Positions 39,310-49,108 of a stretch of 64,000 bases of DNA are shown one piece after another. Below the pieces are notes generated by a model. That model did not search any database and was not told the origin of the DNA. It saw only the letters and a program-made list of their open reading frames with translations. The translations under genes were made by a program, and so were the position numbers. This stretch comes from Polynucleobacter sp. 71A-WALBACH. Lineage in GTDB: Bacteria > Pseudomonadota > Gammaproteobacteria > Burkholderiales > Burkholderiaceae. The number at the start of each line of letters is the position of its first letter. The first letter of the stretch is position 1. The stretch spans positions 62,001 to 126,000 of the forward strand of contig NZ_JACVOP010000001.1 of NCBI RefSeq assembly GCF_018882365.1, in the 5' to 3' direction.

Positions 39310-42300
39310 ATGCTTCGAAATATCATCCGGACTCGCCTGCAGAGCGTGCTTCAAAAACGTCCTCCAGATTCTGGCGGTCGTTGGCGTAAGCGTGCCCTAA
39401 TCCTTGCCGGTATCACCGTGGCTTTTTTTGTATTTGGTCATCTTGGCGTGCGTTTTATTTTATGGCCTCAGATTGAGAAATCGAAACCTACCTTAGAGCG
39501 CTTAATGAGCGCTCGTTTGGGCACTAAGGTTACGATGGATAAGGTGCAAGTTTCTTGGACTGGAATTCGCCCAAGCTTTTCGATTGAGGGATTGCGCTTC
39601 AACAATGAAAGCGCTTCCACCCCGCCCCTGCTCATTCAAAACATTAACGGGCAACTCAGTTGGCTATCTTTTTATCATTTAGCCCCTTATTTTCATGAGA
39701 TCACATTTGACCAGGTTCAGCTCTACGCACAACGAGATGCAAAGGGTGCGGTATCCATTGCCGGAATTCCAATACATAGCGAGGCCGATGATTTTGCGAC
39801 ACAGAACTGGTTACTGTCTCAAAGCGATATTCAGATTAACAATGCCAAAATTTTTTGGGAAGACCAACACAGTCGAAAGCTAAAGACCTCTGTTGATATT
39901 CAGAGTCTCCACCTAAAAAATGGCATTCGCAGTCATGAAGGTCAACTAGTCACCCTAACCCCTTGGAGTCCAAACCCAATCAAACTTGAGGTCGACTTTG
40001 TGCACCACCTTGGCGGACAAGCTGGTGATTGGCGTGATTGGGTGGGTAGTTTTTCATGGGACCTAGCTGAACTGAATCTCGACCAAACCTCTAAAGATCT
40101 CAGTCTTCCACTCTACGACCTCGGTGGCAAGCTCAACTCTAAGGGTAGTCTGAAGCTCGACGCTGGCAAGGCCAATGGTGGACAAATGTCTTTAACAGCC
40201 GATAACCTCAGAGTCCAATTAAATAAAGATGAGGATCCCATTGAGTTCGGCAGACTAGAAACCAATCTAGTACAAGAGACAGATGGCGGTCTTAACTCTA
40301 TCACCACGAAAACTTTGGCATGGCGCAATATCGACAGTCCGAAGACTGCACCACTTGAAAAATTAAGCCCAGTTACTTTCCGTTGGCGGCCAACAAAAGA
40401 TGGTGGTGAGATTAAAGAGTTCGGTTTCTCATCACCAAAAATACAAGTGGAAGATATTGCACTCTTCGCGCTCAATCTTCCTCTACCAAAAAAGATTCAT
40501 CAATGGATCAAGATTTCTGAGGCGGATGGCGAGCTACAGAATTTGGAAATGAATTGGTCCGAAAGCCAATCCGCCCTATCGGCTTTACCAATCCCGGGAA
40601 ATTGGTTTTCTTCCAGCAAGCTCGACTTCACTATTAGCGCAAAACTCAATGACATTAGCTTCACCGGGGTAAACAAATCCATGCCCTCAGCCTCGCATTT
40701 ATCTGGCAACCTAGTAAGCAACCAGAAGCAAGGCAACTTCACGCTGGATTCCAACAATCTTGAGCTGGAGATGAGTGATTTTTTATCAGCCTCCGAAATT
40801 CAACTAGACCGTGCGAAAGGTGACATTACATGGTCTAAGCAAAAAAGTGGCTGGCTCATCAATGCCAAGAAATTGCAACTGAGCAACTCTGACATCACTA
40901 CTAATTTTGACCTAAGCTATCTGATTGGCGGCCCCAAACAGCCTGATCAAATGACATTAGATATGGAGTTTGTTAAAGCTAATTTAGCAACAGCATATCG
41001 CTACCTACCCGTCAATATTGATAAAGAAACTAGGCAATTTCTCAGCAAGGCATTCGAAGCAGGAGAAATTCAAAACGGCTCCCTCCACATTAAAGGAGAT
41101 CCCGACCAAGTCCCCTTCCCAACAGGAACGGTTGGCGAGCTCACACTCCATTTACCTATTTCAAAAGCTACCTTTAAGCCAGCACCCTTGCTTCCAAGAA
41201 ACCAAGGGATTTGGCAAGCATTTAGCAATGTCAGCGGCAATATCGATATGAAGCAAGCGACTCTCAATATTGATATTGATAAAGCCAGCTACAAAAAAGT
41301 AGCTCTTACGAATGTCAAATCACAAATCCCTAATCTCAGCGCTAAACACCTTAACCTACTTATCAATGGATCAGTTGCTGGTGATGGCTCTGAAATCCTA
41401 GAGTATGTATTCGCATCCCCTGTAGGCATTCAACAAACCAGCGTGGCAAAGAATTTGAGCTTAAAGGGTCCAATTAATCTGGATCTTGATTTAAAGATTC
41501 CTCTATCCGGAAATGATGATGCCAACTTTGATGCAAAAATTACCCTGCCAGGAAATCAGGCTCAATGGGGGAGCATCCCCCCTCTGGAAAATTTAAAGGG
41601 AAAGATTCGAATTACTGAGGTCAATCCAGAATTTGAAAATGTCACTGCAAACTTTTTGGGTGGTGCCTTCAAGATTTCAAGTGCATCCGCTGCAGCAGGA
41701 AATACCAGCTTTAACATTGGAGGCGACATCAATGCCAGCTTTATCAAAGATTATGTTTCAGGAAATTTAAAATCTCGAACCCAACCAGCGCTACTTACCG
41801 CGATGAGCGGTTCAGCCAAGTACGAAGGCTTGATCAATTTTAATAAAGTCGGAAGTCAAACCAATCTGAAGTTTGATTTGCGTAATTGGGCAAGCTCTGC
41901 CCCAGTTCCTGCCAAGAAATTAGCAGGAACTCCCATGATGGGCGAGCTCAACCTAAAAACTTACGCAGCTAATAAAAATAATCCAGTGCGCGCGGATTGG
42001 TCTGGAAAATTAGGGGATCAATATTTCATTCAAGGCAATCTCAATGCTACTGGCGAAGTAAAAAATGCACTAGGTATTGGGTCGTCGGCACCATTGCCGC
42101 CACAAGGCATTGCATTGCACTTAGCAAGCAATGAGCTGGACCTTGATCAATGGGTGGAGTTTTTGGACCCAGGAAAGCTGAAGAGTGAAACGAATAAATC
42201 AGATGCTCCCGAACAAGATATTCAAATTTCAGCTCAGGTAAAAAAATTGATTGCCTTGGATCGGGAGTGGCTCGATGTCAACATCCAGTCGCAGAAAAAA

Positions 42301-43470
42301 AATATGGCTTGGCAGCTGAGATTAAATTCACCTCAAATTGCTGGTCAAGTGCAATGGAATCCTAGCGGCGGCGATCACCCTAGTGGATTCATTTCTGGAA
42401 GACTGGCGCGCCTGAAAGTACCGGACCAACGTACCCCGCCAAACTTACCTTCCAAAGAAGGCGCTCCACCAAAACCAAGCGCCCTCAAGACCCCTGTTAG
42501 CCCAAATGCCATACCCAGCCTAGATTTAGCGATCGATGACTTAAGTTGGACGAAAGCTCAACTAGGCTCTGTAAAAATCAAATCTAAAACGAGTCAGGAC
42601 CTGATGCGGGTCGAATCTATTCAGGTTAACAATCCGCAAGGCAGCTCCACAATTAAAGGTCAATGGAGTGCCCGCACTCAAAACACTGCGGAACAGAGCT
42701 CTGTCACTGTGGACATGAATATCAAGGATGCGGGCCAAATTATTACTCACTGGACTAGTGCTAAGCCAGTAGAGGGTGGCGTAGGTAAGCTTAATGCTTC
42801 ACTCTCTTGGTCTGGGCCACTATTTTCTCCAGCCTATGACTCTCTGACTGGCGATGTCACTCTTGAACTTGCCAAAGGTCGCTTGCTCGAAGTCAATACT
42901 GATGGCGCGAAGCTCCTGGACGTTCTGAGTCTACAAAGTTTATTTAGGTTTGCAACCTTGGACCTGAAAGGCAGTTTAGGTAATTTGGCGACTAAGGGCA
43001 CACCCTTTAACTCAATTAATAGCAACTTTGAAATCACGCAAGGAATTGCACAGACTAAACAATTCACGATGATTCTGGACCAAGCGCGTGTCGCGATGAC
43101 GGGTCAAATCGATATCCCCAAAGAAACTCAAGATTTGCGTATCACCATATTCCCTACTATTGATGCGACTGCTGGTTCCCTAGCGGCATTTGCGATCAAC
43201 CCCATCATTGGCCTAGGAGCGGTCTTGGGTCAGTACCTCATTACCAATCAAATTAATCGCACTATGCAGACCGATTATTTAGTTCAGGGCTCCTGGGAAA
43301 ATCCAGAAGTGATTCCGCTCGATCAGAAGGGTCAACCTCTCGACGCCAAAACCTTAGAAACGATTCGCACCAAAAATCTTTTGAAAGAGCAAACGAAACC
43401 TAGCGCACCAAATTCCGCTCCTACAAGTCCACCTGTGAACCAAAGCAACTCCATCCAAATGCCAGGCTAA
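39310..43470 (+). CDS. yhdP: YhdP family AsmA-like envelope protein
   Basis: Very large (1386 residues) protein of the AsmA/TamB-like superfamily. One N-terminal membrane anchor (about 27-47) precedes a long periplasmic part rich in beta strands, the type that forms hydrophobic grooves for phospholipid movement to the outer membrane. E. coli YhdP is one of the redundant lipid transporters with TamB and YdbH. The C-terminus (IDATAGSLAAFAINPIIGLGAVLGQYLI..) matches the YhdP end. A proline-rich stretch is seen at about 1035-1070 and at the end. It is first in a plus-strand run with the nitrilase-family gene, tldD and aroG. Role here is inferred. Confidence 0.85.
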   Translation: MLRNIIRTRLQSVLQKRPPDSGGRWRKRALILAGITVAFFVFGHLGVRFILWPQIEKSKPTLERLMSARLGTKVTMDKVQVSWTGIRPSFSIEGLRFNNESASTPPLLIQNINGQLSWLSFYHLAPYFHEITFDQVQLYAQRDAKGAVSIAGIPIHSEADDFATQNWLLSQSDIQINNAKIFWEDQHSRKLKTSVDIQSLHLKNGIRSHEGQLVTLTPWSPNPIKLEVDFVHHLGGQAGDWRDWVGSFSWDLAELNLDQTSKDLSLPLYDLGGKLNSKGSLKLDAGKANGGQMSLTADNLRVQLNKDEDPIEFGRLETNLVQETDGGLNSITTKTLAWRNIDSPKTAPLEKLSPVTFRWRPTKDGGEIKEFGFSSPKIQVEDIALFALNLPLPKKIHQWIKISEADGELQNLEMNWSESQSALSALPIPGNWFSSSKLDFTISAKLNDISFTGVNKSMPSASHLSGNLVSNQKQGNFTLDSNNLELEMSDFLSASEIQLDRAKGDITWSKQKSGWLINAKKLQLSNSDITTNFDLSYLIGGPKQPDQMTLDMEFVKANLATAYRYLPVNIDKETRQFLSKAFEAGEIQNGSLHIKGDPDQVPFPTGTVGELTLHLPISKATFKPAPLLPRNQGIWQAFSNVSGNIDMKQATLNIDIDKASYKKVALTNVKSQIPNLSAKHLNLLINGSVAGDGSEILEYVFASPVGIQQTSVAKNLSLKGPINLDLDLKIPLSGNDDANFDAKITLPGNQAQWGSIPPLENLKGKIRITEVNPEFENVTANFLGGAFKISSASAAAGNTSFNIGGDINASFIKDYVSGNLKSRTQPALLTAMSGSAKYEGLINFNKVGSQTNLKFDLRNWASSAPVPAKKLAGTPMMGELNLKTYAANKNNPVRADWSGKLGDQYFIQGNLNATGEVKNALGIGSSAPLPPQGIALHLASNELDLDQWVEFLDPGKLKSETNKSDAPEQDIQISAQVKKLIALDREWLDVNIQSQKKNMAWQLRLNSPQIAGQVQWNPSGGDHPSGFISGRLARLKVPDQRTPPNLPSKEGAPPKPSALKTPVSPNAIPSLDLAIDDLSWTKAQLGSVKIKSKTSQDLMRVESIQVNNPQGSSTIKGQWSARTQNTAEQSSVTVDMNIKDAGQIITHWTSAKPVEGGVGKLNASLSWSGPLFSPAYDSLTGDVTLELAKGRLLEVNTDGAKLLDVLSLQSLFRFATLDLKGSLGNLATKGTPFNSINSNFEITQGIAQTKQFTMILDQARVAMTGQIDIPKETQDLRITIFPTIDATAGSLAAFAINPIIGLGAVLGQYLITNQINRTMQTDYLVQGSWENPEVIPLDQKGQPLDAKTLETIRTKNLLKEQTKPSAPNSAPTSPPVNQSNSIQMPG

Positions 43471-43474
43471 ATAG

Positions 43475-44308
43475 ATGAATATGGCAACCAATACCTCTGA
43501 ACTCAATATGGCATCGATACAAATGGTGTCGACCCCCAGCCTCGATGAGAATCTCGAAGTAGCTGCGCGTTTGGTTAAAGAAGCCGCAGCTCGCGGGGCT
43601 CAGCTTGCTGTGCTGCCCGAATATTTCTGCTTAATGGGGTTAAAAGATACCGATAAGGTAAATGCCCGAGAAGTTGCTGGATCTGGCCCGATTCAAGAGC
43701 GCCTTGCTGCGATGGCACAAGATAACCATATTTTCCTAGTTGCCGGCACTATCCCTCTGGAAGCTAAAGAATCTAATAAAGTTCTTAATTCCTCCCTAGT
43801 ATTTAATCCTCAAGGCCAGCAAATCGCTCGCTACGACAAAATTCATTTATTTGGATTTCAGACTGAAACAGAGCGCTATGAAGAATCCGAGACTATTGCA
43901 GCAGGCAATCAACCGGGTAAAGTCACTATTAATATTAATAAAGTTGATTGGTGTCTCGGCTTAAGTATTTGTTATGACTTACGCTTTCCAGAGCTATACC
44001 GCGCCCTTGGACAGGTTGATTGCCACATCATTCCAGCTGCGTTTACCTACACTACGGGCAAAGATCATTGGGAAATTCTGCTGCGCGCTCGCGCTATTGA
44101 AAACCAATGCTATGTCATGTCTTCAGCACAAGGTGGCCTCCACCTCAATCAACGACGTACTTGGGGCGAAAGCATGCTCATTGACCCTTGGGGGGAGATA
44201 TTGAGCATGCTTCCTGAGGGTGAGGGATTTATTCAAGGCACACTCAGCAAAGATAAATTAAAAGAGGTACGCTCTAAGTTACCCGCACTAAAACACCGCA
44301 AGCTTTAA
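43475..44308 (+). CDS. Nitrilase-superfamily carbon-nitrogen hydrolase
   Basis: 277-residue amidase of the Nit1-like group. The Glu-Lys-Cys triad is complete: Glu49 (LPEYFCLMG), Lys122 (YDKIHLF) and Cys166 (SICYDLRFPELYR). Nit1 members act as deaminated-glutathione amidases; that role is possible but unproven here. It starts four bases after the yhdP stop (ATG 43475; an in-frame ATG at 43481 is an alternative) and is followed by tldD after 24 bases, suggesting cotranscription. Confidence 0.87.
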   Translation: MNMATNTSELNMASIQMVSTPSLDENLEVAARLVKEAAARGAQLAVLPEYFCLMGLKDTDKVNAREVAGSGPIQERLAAMAQDNHIFLVAGTIPLEAKESNKVLNSSLVFNPQGQQIARYDKIHLFGFQTETERYEESETIAAGNQPGKVTININKVDWCLGLSICYDLRFPELYRALGQVDCHIIPAAFTYTTGKDHWEILLRARAIENQCYVMSSAQGGLHLNQRRTWGESMLIDPWGEILSMLPEGEGFIQGTLSKDKLKEVRSKLPALKHRKL

Positions 44309-44332
44309 CCAAGAAAGTTCAGCAAAATCAAG

Positions 44333-45823
44333 ATGAGAGCACCAGAAGCATTATTTCCAAGTGATTGGACTAAGCCCAAGAAACAAGCTGACCTTATCAA
44401 GCTGGCTAAATCTATCCTGCTTGAGCCCACCGGTCTCTCTGAACAAGATTTGCACCACACCTTTGGCAATATGTTTACGCACCAGCTCGATGATGCTGAT
44501 CTGTACTTCCAGCACACCCGCAGTGAAAGCTGGAGTTTGGAAGAAGGTATTGTGAAATCGGGTAGCTTCAGTATTGACCAGGGCGTTGGTGTGCGTGCGA
44601 TTTATGGCGACAAAACTGCCTTTGCTTACTCCGATGAAATTAATTTAGAAGCCTTAAACAAGGCCGCTAAATCTACTCGCGTTATTGGTCCACAAGGTGG
44701 GACGCGTGCTGTTGCTAGCAAAATATTTACGCCTATCTCCAACGAGCTCTACTCAGACTTAAACCCCTTAGATTCGCTTGCTCCACAAGAAAAGATTAGA
44801 TTGCTTGAAGGTATTGAGCGGCGCGCAAAAGCACGTGATCCGCGCATCATTCAAGTCATGGCTAGCTTAGCTGGCGAGTTTGATGTCGTACTAGTAGTCA
44901 GAGCGGATGGTTTATTGGCTGCTGACGTACGCCCACTAGTGCGGGTATCAGTTCATGTGATTGCCGAGCAGAATGGTCGTCGAGAATCTGGATCTTCTGG
45001 CGGTGGCGCTCGTCATGATTACCACTACTTCAATACTGAACTCATCAATCAATATGTTGATGAAGCCGTTGATGGCGCGCTGATCAATCTAGATTCTCGC
45101 GCTGCTCCAGCTGGTCCAATGACAGTGGTAATGGGGCCAGGATGGCCAGGAGTGCTATTGCACGAAGCGGTAGGCCATGGCCTTGAGGGTGACTTTAATC
45201 GTAAAGGCTCTTCCGCTTTCGCTGGTTGCATTGGGCAGCGTGTTGCCGCTAAAGGCGTCACTGTAGTAGATGACGGAACACTTTCTGGTCGGCGCGGCTC
45301 GCTTAATATCGATGATGAGGGCACACCGACCCAGTGCACCACCCTGATTGAAGATGGTATTTTGAAGGGTTACATTCAAGACAGTCTCAATGCCAGACTC
45401 ATGAATATGCCCCTGACGGGCAACGGTCGGCGTGAGAGTTTTGCCTCCCTACCTATGCCTCGCATGACCAATACCTACATGTTGGCCGGCAAGGATGATC
45501 CTCAGGAAATCGTCGCCAGTATTAAACGTGGCCTTTACGCAGTGAACTTTGGAGGCGGCCAAGTCGACATTACTAGCGGAAAATTCGTGTTTTCAGCCTC
45601 GGAAGCCTATTGGGTAGAAAACGGCAAAATTCAATACCCCGTTAAAGGCGCCACTATCATAGGTAGCGGCCCAGAGTCCCTAAAACAGGTCTCTATGATT
45701 GGAAATGACCTGAAATTAGACGGTGGCATCGGGGTTTGTGGCAAAGAAGGTCAGAGTGTCCCAGTGGGTGTTGGGCAGCCAACTTTACGTATCGACAGCC
45801 TGACTGTCGGGGGAACCGCTTAA
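44333..45823 (+). CDS. tldD: Metalloprotease TldD
   Basis: Zinc metalloprotease that with TldE (PmbA) degrades unfolded peptides, processes microcin B17 and affects gyrase-poison stability. 496 residues. The zinc motif HEAVGHGLEGD (HExxxH, His277 and His282) is clear, preceded by a MGPGWPGVLL segment and followed by the conserved TNTYMLAG block. pmbA is not in the window. It sits between the nitrilase-family gene and aroG; this order recurs in betaproteobacteria. Confidence 0.95.
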   Translation: MRAPEALFPSDWTKPKKQADLIKLAKSILLEPTGLSEQDLHHTFGNMFTHQLDDADLYFQHTRSESWSLEEGIVKSGSFSIDQGVGVRAIYGDKTAFAYSDEINLEALNKAAKSTRVIGPQGGTRAVASKIFTPISNELYSDLNPLDSLAPQEKIRLLEGIERRAKARDPRIIQVMASLAGEFDVVLVVRADGLLAADVRPLVRVSVHVIAEQNGRRESGSSGGGARHDYHYFNTELINQYVDEAVDGALINLDSRAAPAGPMTVVMGPGWPGVLLHEAVGHGLEGDFNRKGSSAFAGCIGQRVAAKGVTVVDDGTLSGRRGSLNIDDEGTPTQCTTLIEDGILKGYIQDSLNARLMNMPLTGNGRRESFASLPMPRMTNTYMLAGKDDPQEIVASIKRGLYAVNFGGGQVDITSGKFVFSASEAYWVENGKIQYPVKGATIIGSGPESLKQVSMIGNDLKLDGGIGVCGKEGQSVPVGVGQPTLRIDSLTVGGTA

Positions 45824-45842
45824 TACGGCTTAAAATAGCCGT

Positions 45843-46967
45843 ATGAGCCAACAAAATACTAATCCCGCAAACTGGTACGCTGCCGTCGACAAAACGTCAG
45901 ACACAGACGATCAACGCATTCATAACATTACTGTTCTGCCACCACCAGAGCATTTGATACGCTTCTTCCCAATCTCGGGAACCCCTATTGAAGCGCTCAT
46001 CAGCAAAACACGTAAAAAGATTCGCGACATCATTCATGGGAAAGATGATCGTTTACTCGTCATCATCGGACCTTGCTCGATTCATGATCCCCGTGCGGCT
46101 TTAGAGTACTGCCAACGACTGCTAGCGGAACGCGATCGTTTTGCCGGTGAACTCGAAATCGTGATGCGCGTCTATTTTGAAAAACCTCGTACGACTGTTG
46201 GTTGGAAAGGTTTGATTAATGACCCATACCTAGATGAGAGCTATCGTATTGAAGAAGGTTTACGAATTGCCCGTCAAGTGTTGATGGAAATTAATCGCCT
46301 TGGTATGCCTGCAGGTAGTGAATTTTTGGATGTCATTTCTCCACAATATATTGCCGACCTCATTTCTTGGGGCGCTATTGGAGCACGAACAACCGAGAGT
46401 CAAGTTCACCGTGAACTCGCTTCAGGCCTCTCCGCGCCAATCGGATTTAAGAATGGCACCGACGGCAATATCAAGATTGCGACTGATGCTATTCAGGCAG
46501 CCAGTCGCCCACACCATTTCTTATCAGTACACAAAAATGGTCAAGTTTCTATTGTGGAAACTAAAGGCAATAAAGATTGTCACGTTATTTTGCGTGGTGG
46601 CAAAGAGCCTAACTATGAAGCTCAATATGTTCAAGCAGCCTGCTCTGAGCTAGAAGCTGCCAAGCTTCCAGCCAGTTTGATGGTTGACTTATCCCATGCG
46701 AACTCCAGCAAAAAACATGAGCGCCAAATTGTTGTGGCAGAAAATATTGCCGAGCAAATTGAATCTGGATCACATCAAATTTTTGGTGTGATGATTGAAA
46801 GCCACCTCAATGATGGTGCGCAAAAATTCTCACCCGGCAAAGACGATCCAAGCAAGTTGGAATACGGAAAAAGTATTACTGATGCTTGTATTAACTGGGA
46901 AGATTCAGTGAATGTGTTGCAGCGCTTAGCTTTGGCAGTGAAGAATCGCAGAAAAACAAAGAAGTAA
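45843..46967 (+). CDS. aroG: DAHP synthase (class I)
   Basis: First step of the shikimate pathway: PEP plus erythrose 4-phosphate to DAHP. 374 residues. GPCSIHDPRAALEYC (about 77-91) with the metal Cys, the VGARTTESQVHRELASG block, KNGTDG and SHANSSKKH with the metal His are the type I pattern. The N-terminal extension fits a feedback-regulated AroF/G/H enzyme, but which amino acid inhibits it cannot be told. Its ATG is 19 bases after the tldD stop. A strong terminator follows, closing the yhdP-nitrilase-tldD-aroG run. Confidence 0.95.
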   Translation: MSQQNTNPANWYAAVDKTSDTDDQRIHNITVLPPPEHLIRFFPISGTPIEALISKTRKKIRDIIHGKDDRLLVIIGPCSIHDPRAALEYCQRLLAERDRFAGELEIVMRVYFEKPRTTVGWKGLINDPYLDESYRIEEGLRIARQVLMEINRLGMPAGSEFLDVISPQYIADLISWGAIGARTTESQVHRELASGLSAPIGFKNGTDGNIKIATDAIQAASRPHHFLSVHKNGQVSIVETKGNKDCHVILRGGKEPNYEAQYVQAACSELEAAKLPASLMVDLSHANSSKKHERQIVVAENIAEQIESGSHQIFGVMIESHLNDGAQKFSPGKDDPSKLEYGKSITDACINWEDSVNVLQRLALAVKNRRKTKK

Positions 46968-46993
46968 AAAAGTAAAACGCGACTGCATTATCA

Positions 46994-47025
46994 AAAGAGA
47001 CTAATTTATTTAGTCTCTTTTTTTT
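46994..47025. terminator. Bidirectional terminator aroG / cobalamin adenosyltransferase
   Basis: Eleven-base perfect stem AAAGAGACTAA / TTAGTCTCTTT (46994-47004 with 47010-47020), five-base loop, and a run of eight T to the right (TTTT on the other strand). The stem overlaps the 3' end and stop (47006-47008) of the convergent adenosyltransferase gene. Confidence 0.9.
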
Positions 47026-47575
47026 CATGCCTCCACAAAACATCTTGACCACCTGCACCACGATTGAGTACACGCGCCAATACAAACAAAAGATCGGACA
47101 GGCGATTGACGTATTGACGTGGAGCATCGTATAACGGCTCTTCCCAACCCAAACGCACAATCGATCTTTCGGCACGTCTACATACCGTACGACAGACATG
47201 CGCCTGCGCAGCTGCGCGAGTACCACCCGGAAGAATGAATTCAGTTAAAGGCGGTAAAGTCGCGTTGTATTTTTCCAGCCAAATATCTAACTGGGCTACC
47301 TGCTCAGGTTTGAGCAAGGTGTAATTGGGGATACAGAGCTCACCACCCAAATCAAATAAGTCATGCTGCACCTGCAAAAATAAGGCCTTGAACTCATCGG
47401 CAATAGCTTCAGGAATGGATTCGGTCATCAAAACACCGATTTCGGAGTTCAATTCATCCACATCGCCCATGGCGCAGATGCGCAAATGATCCTTTTCCAC
47501 TCGGCTACCGTCACCAAGCCCAGTCATGCCCGCATCACCAGTTCTGGTGGCTATTTTTGAAAGTCGATTTCCCAT
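47006..47575 (-). CDS. PduO-type ATP:cob(I)alamin adenosyltransferase
   Basis: Transfers the adenosyl group of ATP to cob(I)alamin to make adenosylcobalamin. 189 residues. The N-terminal TRTGDAGMTGLGDGSR (ATP-binding loop), the CRRAERSIVRL segment and NRLSDLLFVLAR, with the conserved Arg and Asn residues, identify the PduO family. Start is the ATG at 47575 (MGNRLSKIATRTG); the frame opens at 47704 but that part overlaps glcD. No cobalamin-dependent enzyme or other B12 gene lies nearby. It is divergent from glcD with only 18 bases between. Confidence 0.93.
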   Translation of the reverse strand: MGNRLSKIATRTGDAGMTGLGDGSRVEKDHLRICAMGDVDELNSEIGVLMTESIPEAIADEFKALFLQVQHDLFDLGGELCIPNYTLLKPEQVAQLDIWLEKYNATLPPLTEFILPGGTRAAAQAHVCRTVCRRAERSIVRLGWEEPLYDAPRQYVNRLSDLLFVLARVLNRGAGGQDVLWRHEKKETK

Positions 47576-47593
47576 AAAACTAATTATAGGTAA

Positions 47594-49108
47594 ATGGCTA
47601 AAATGATTCCTATGAATATGGTGACCCCACCCCCCGAACTCGCGGCTATTACCGCCCTTCAATCCAAATTGGTATCGGCCTTGCGCCCCCTCCTCCCAGA
47701 GCATGCCTTGCTATGGGAGCCTGAGGACACGATTCCCTATGAATGTGATGGTCTGGCAGCCTATCGCCGCATGCCACTGGCGGTCGCCCTGCCTGAAACT
47801 GAGGAGCAGGTTGCCCAGATTCTGAAGGTTTGCTTTGAAATGCAAGTACCCATCGTCCCACGTGGATCTGGTACCGGCCTATCCGGTGGCGCCATGCCTA
47901 TTTCTCAAGGTTTAGTACTCTCACTGGCTAAGCTGAAAAAAATCATCAACATTGACCCCTTTACTAGAACTGCGGTTGTGCAGCCTGGCGTACGCAATCT
48001 AGCCATCTCGGAAGCGGTCGCCCATCTTGGCCTCTATTACGCCCCAGACCCCTCCTCACAAATTGCCTGCTCTATTGGCGGCAATGTGAATGAAAACTCC
48101 GGCGGCGTGCATTGCCTTAAATATGGCCTTACGCTTCACAACGTATTAAAAGTTCGCGGCATTTTGATGAACGGTGAAATCGTGGAGTTTGGAAGTCTTG
48201 CACCAGATTCTCCAGGACTCGATTTATTAGCAATTGTCATGGGTAGTGAAGGCATGCTTGCGGTGGTAACAGAGGTCACCGTTAAGTTGGTTGCTAAGCC
48301 TAAGTTGGCACGCGTCATCATGGCAAGTTTTGACGATATTGAAAAAGGTGCCGATGCGGTTGCCGCCATCATTGCCGCCGGCATCATTCCTGCCGGCCTA
48401 GAAATGATGGATAAAGCGACTACTCGCGCGGTAGAAGAATTTGTTCATGCAGGGTATGACTTAGAAGCTGAAACCATCCTTCTTTGCGAGTCTGATGGTA
48501 CGCCAGAAGAGGTTGCAGAAGAAATTGGGCGCATGACTAAGGTGCTGGAACAAGCGGGCGCTAGCGGTATTCAGATTTCTGAGAATGAAGCTGAGCGTTT
48601 GAAGTTCTGGAGCGGTCGAAAGAATGCTTTCCCTGCGGCCGGGCGATTAGCGCCTGACTACTACTGCATGGACGGTACTATCCCACGCAGAAATATTGGA
48701 ACACTGCTAAGACGCATTCAGGGTATGGAAAAGAAATATGGCCTAGCCTGCTTGAATGTATTCCATGCGGGTGACGGCAATATGCATCCACTCATTCTAT
48801 TTAATGGTGCCGATCAAGAAGAATGGCATCGCGCTGAGGAGTTTGGTACTGAAATTTTAGAAGCCTGTGTTGAGCTCGACGGCACGATTACTGGTGAGCA
48901 CGGCGTTGGTATTGAAAAGATCAACTCCATGTGCGTTCAATTTGGTGAAGGTGAACGTGAATCTTTCTGGGGCGTTAAATCCGCATTTGACCCCGAACGA
49001 CTGTTGAATCCTGATAAAGCCATTCCTACCTTGAATCGCTGCGCTGAGTATGGTCGCATGCGTATTAGCGGCGGTAACTTACCGCATCCCGAATTGGAGC
49101 GCTTCTAA
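47594..49108 (+). CDS. glcD: Glycolate oxidase subunit GlcD (FAD-linked)
   Basis: FAD-binding subunit of glycolate dehydrogenase, which makes glyoxylate from glycolate, a common algal exudate that freshwater bacteria can use. 504 residues. The PCMH FAD motif PRGSGTGLSGGAMP (about 88-101) and SIGGNVNENSGGVH are followed by the C-terminal FAD-linked oxidase part with HAGDGNMHP and GEHGVGIEK. The start is uncertain: the ATG at 47594 has AGG three bases away, and in-frame ATGs at 47603 and 47612 are alternatives. Its stop shares a base with the glcE start. Confidence 0.95.
   Translation: MAKMIPMNMVTPPPELAAITALQSKLVSALRPLLPEHALLWEPEDTIPYECDGLAAYRRMPLAVALPETEEQVAQILKVCFEMQVPIVPRGSGTGLSGGAMPISQGLVLSLAKLKKIINIDPFTRTAVVQPGVRNLAISEAVAHLGLYYAPDPSSQIACSIGGNVNENSGGVHCLKYGLTLHNVLKVRGILMNGEIVEFGSLAPDSPGLDLLAIVMGSEGMLAVVTEVTVKLVAKPKLARVIMASFDDIEKGADAVAAIIAAGIIPAGLEMMDKATTRAVEEFVHAGYDLEAETILLCESDGTPEEVAEEIGRMTKVLEQAGASGIQISENEAERLKFWSGRKNAFPAAGRLAPDYYCMDGTIPRRNIGTLLRRIQGMEKKYGLACLNVFHAGDGNMHPLILFNGADQEEWHRAEEFGTEILEACVELDGTITGEHGVGIEKINSMCVQFGEGERESFWGVKSAFDPERLLNPDKAIPTLNRCAEYGRMRISGGNLPHPELERF

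Noticed and set aside
47576..47704. N-terminal extension of the cobalamin adenosyltransferase
   Set aside because: Lies antisense to glcD; the family starts at MGNRLSKI (47575).
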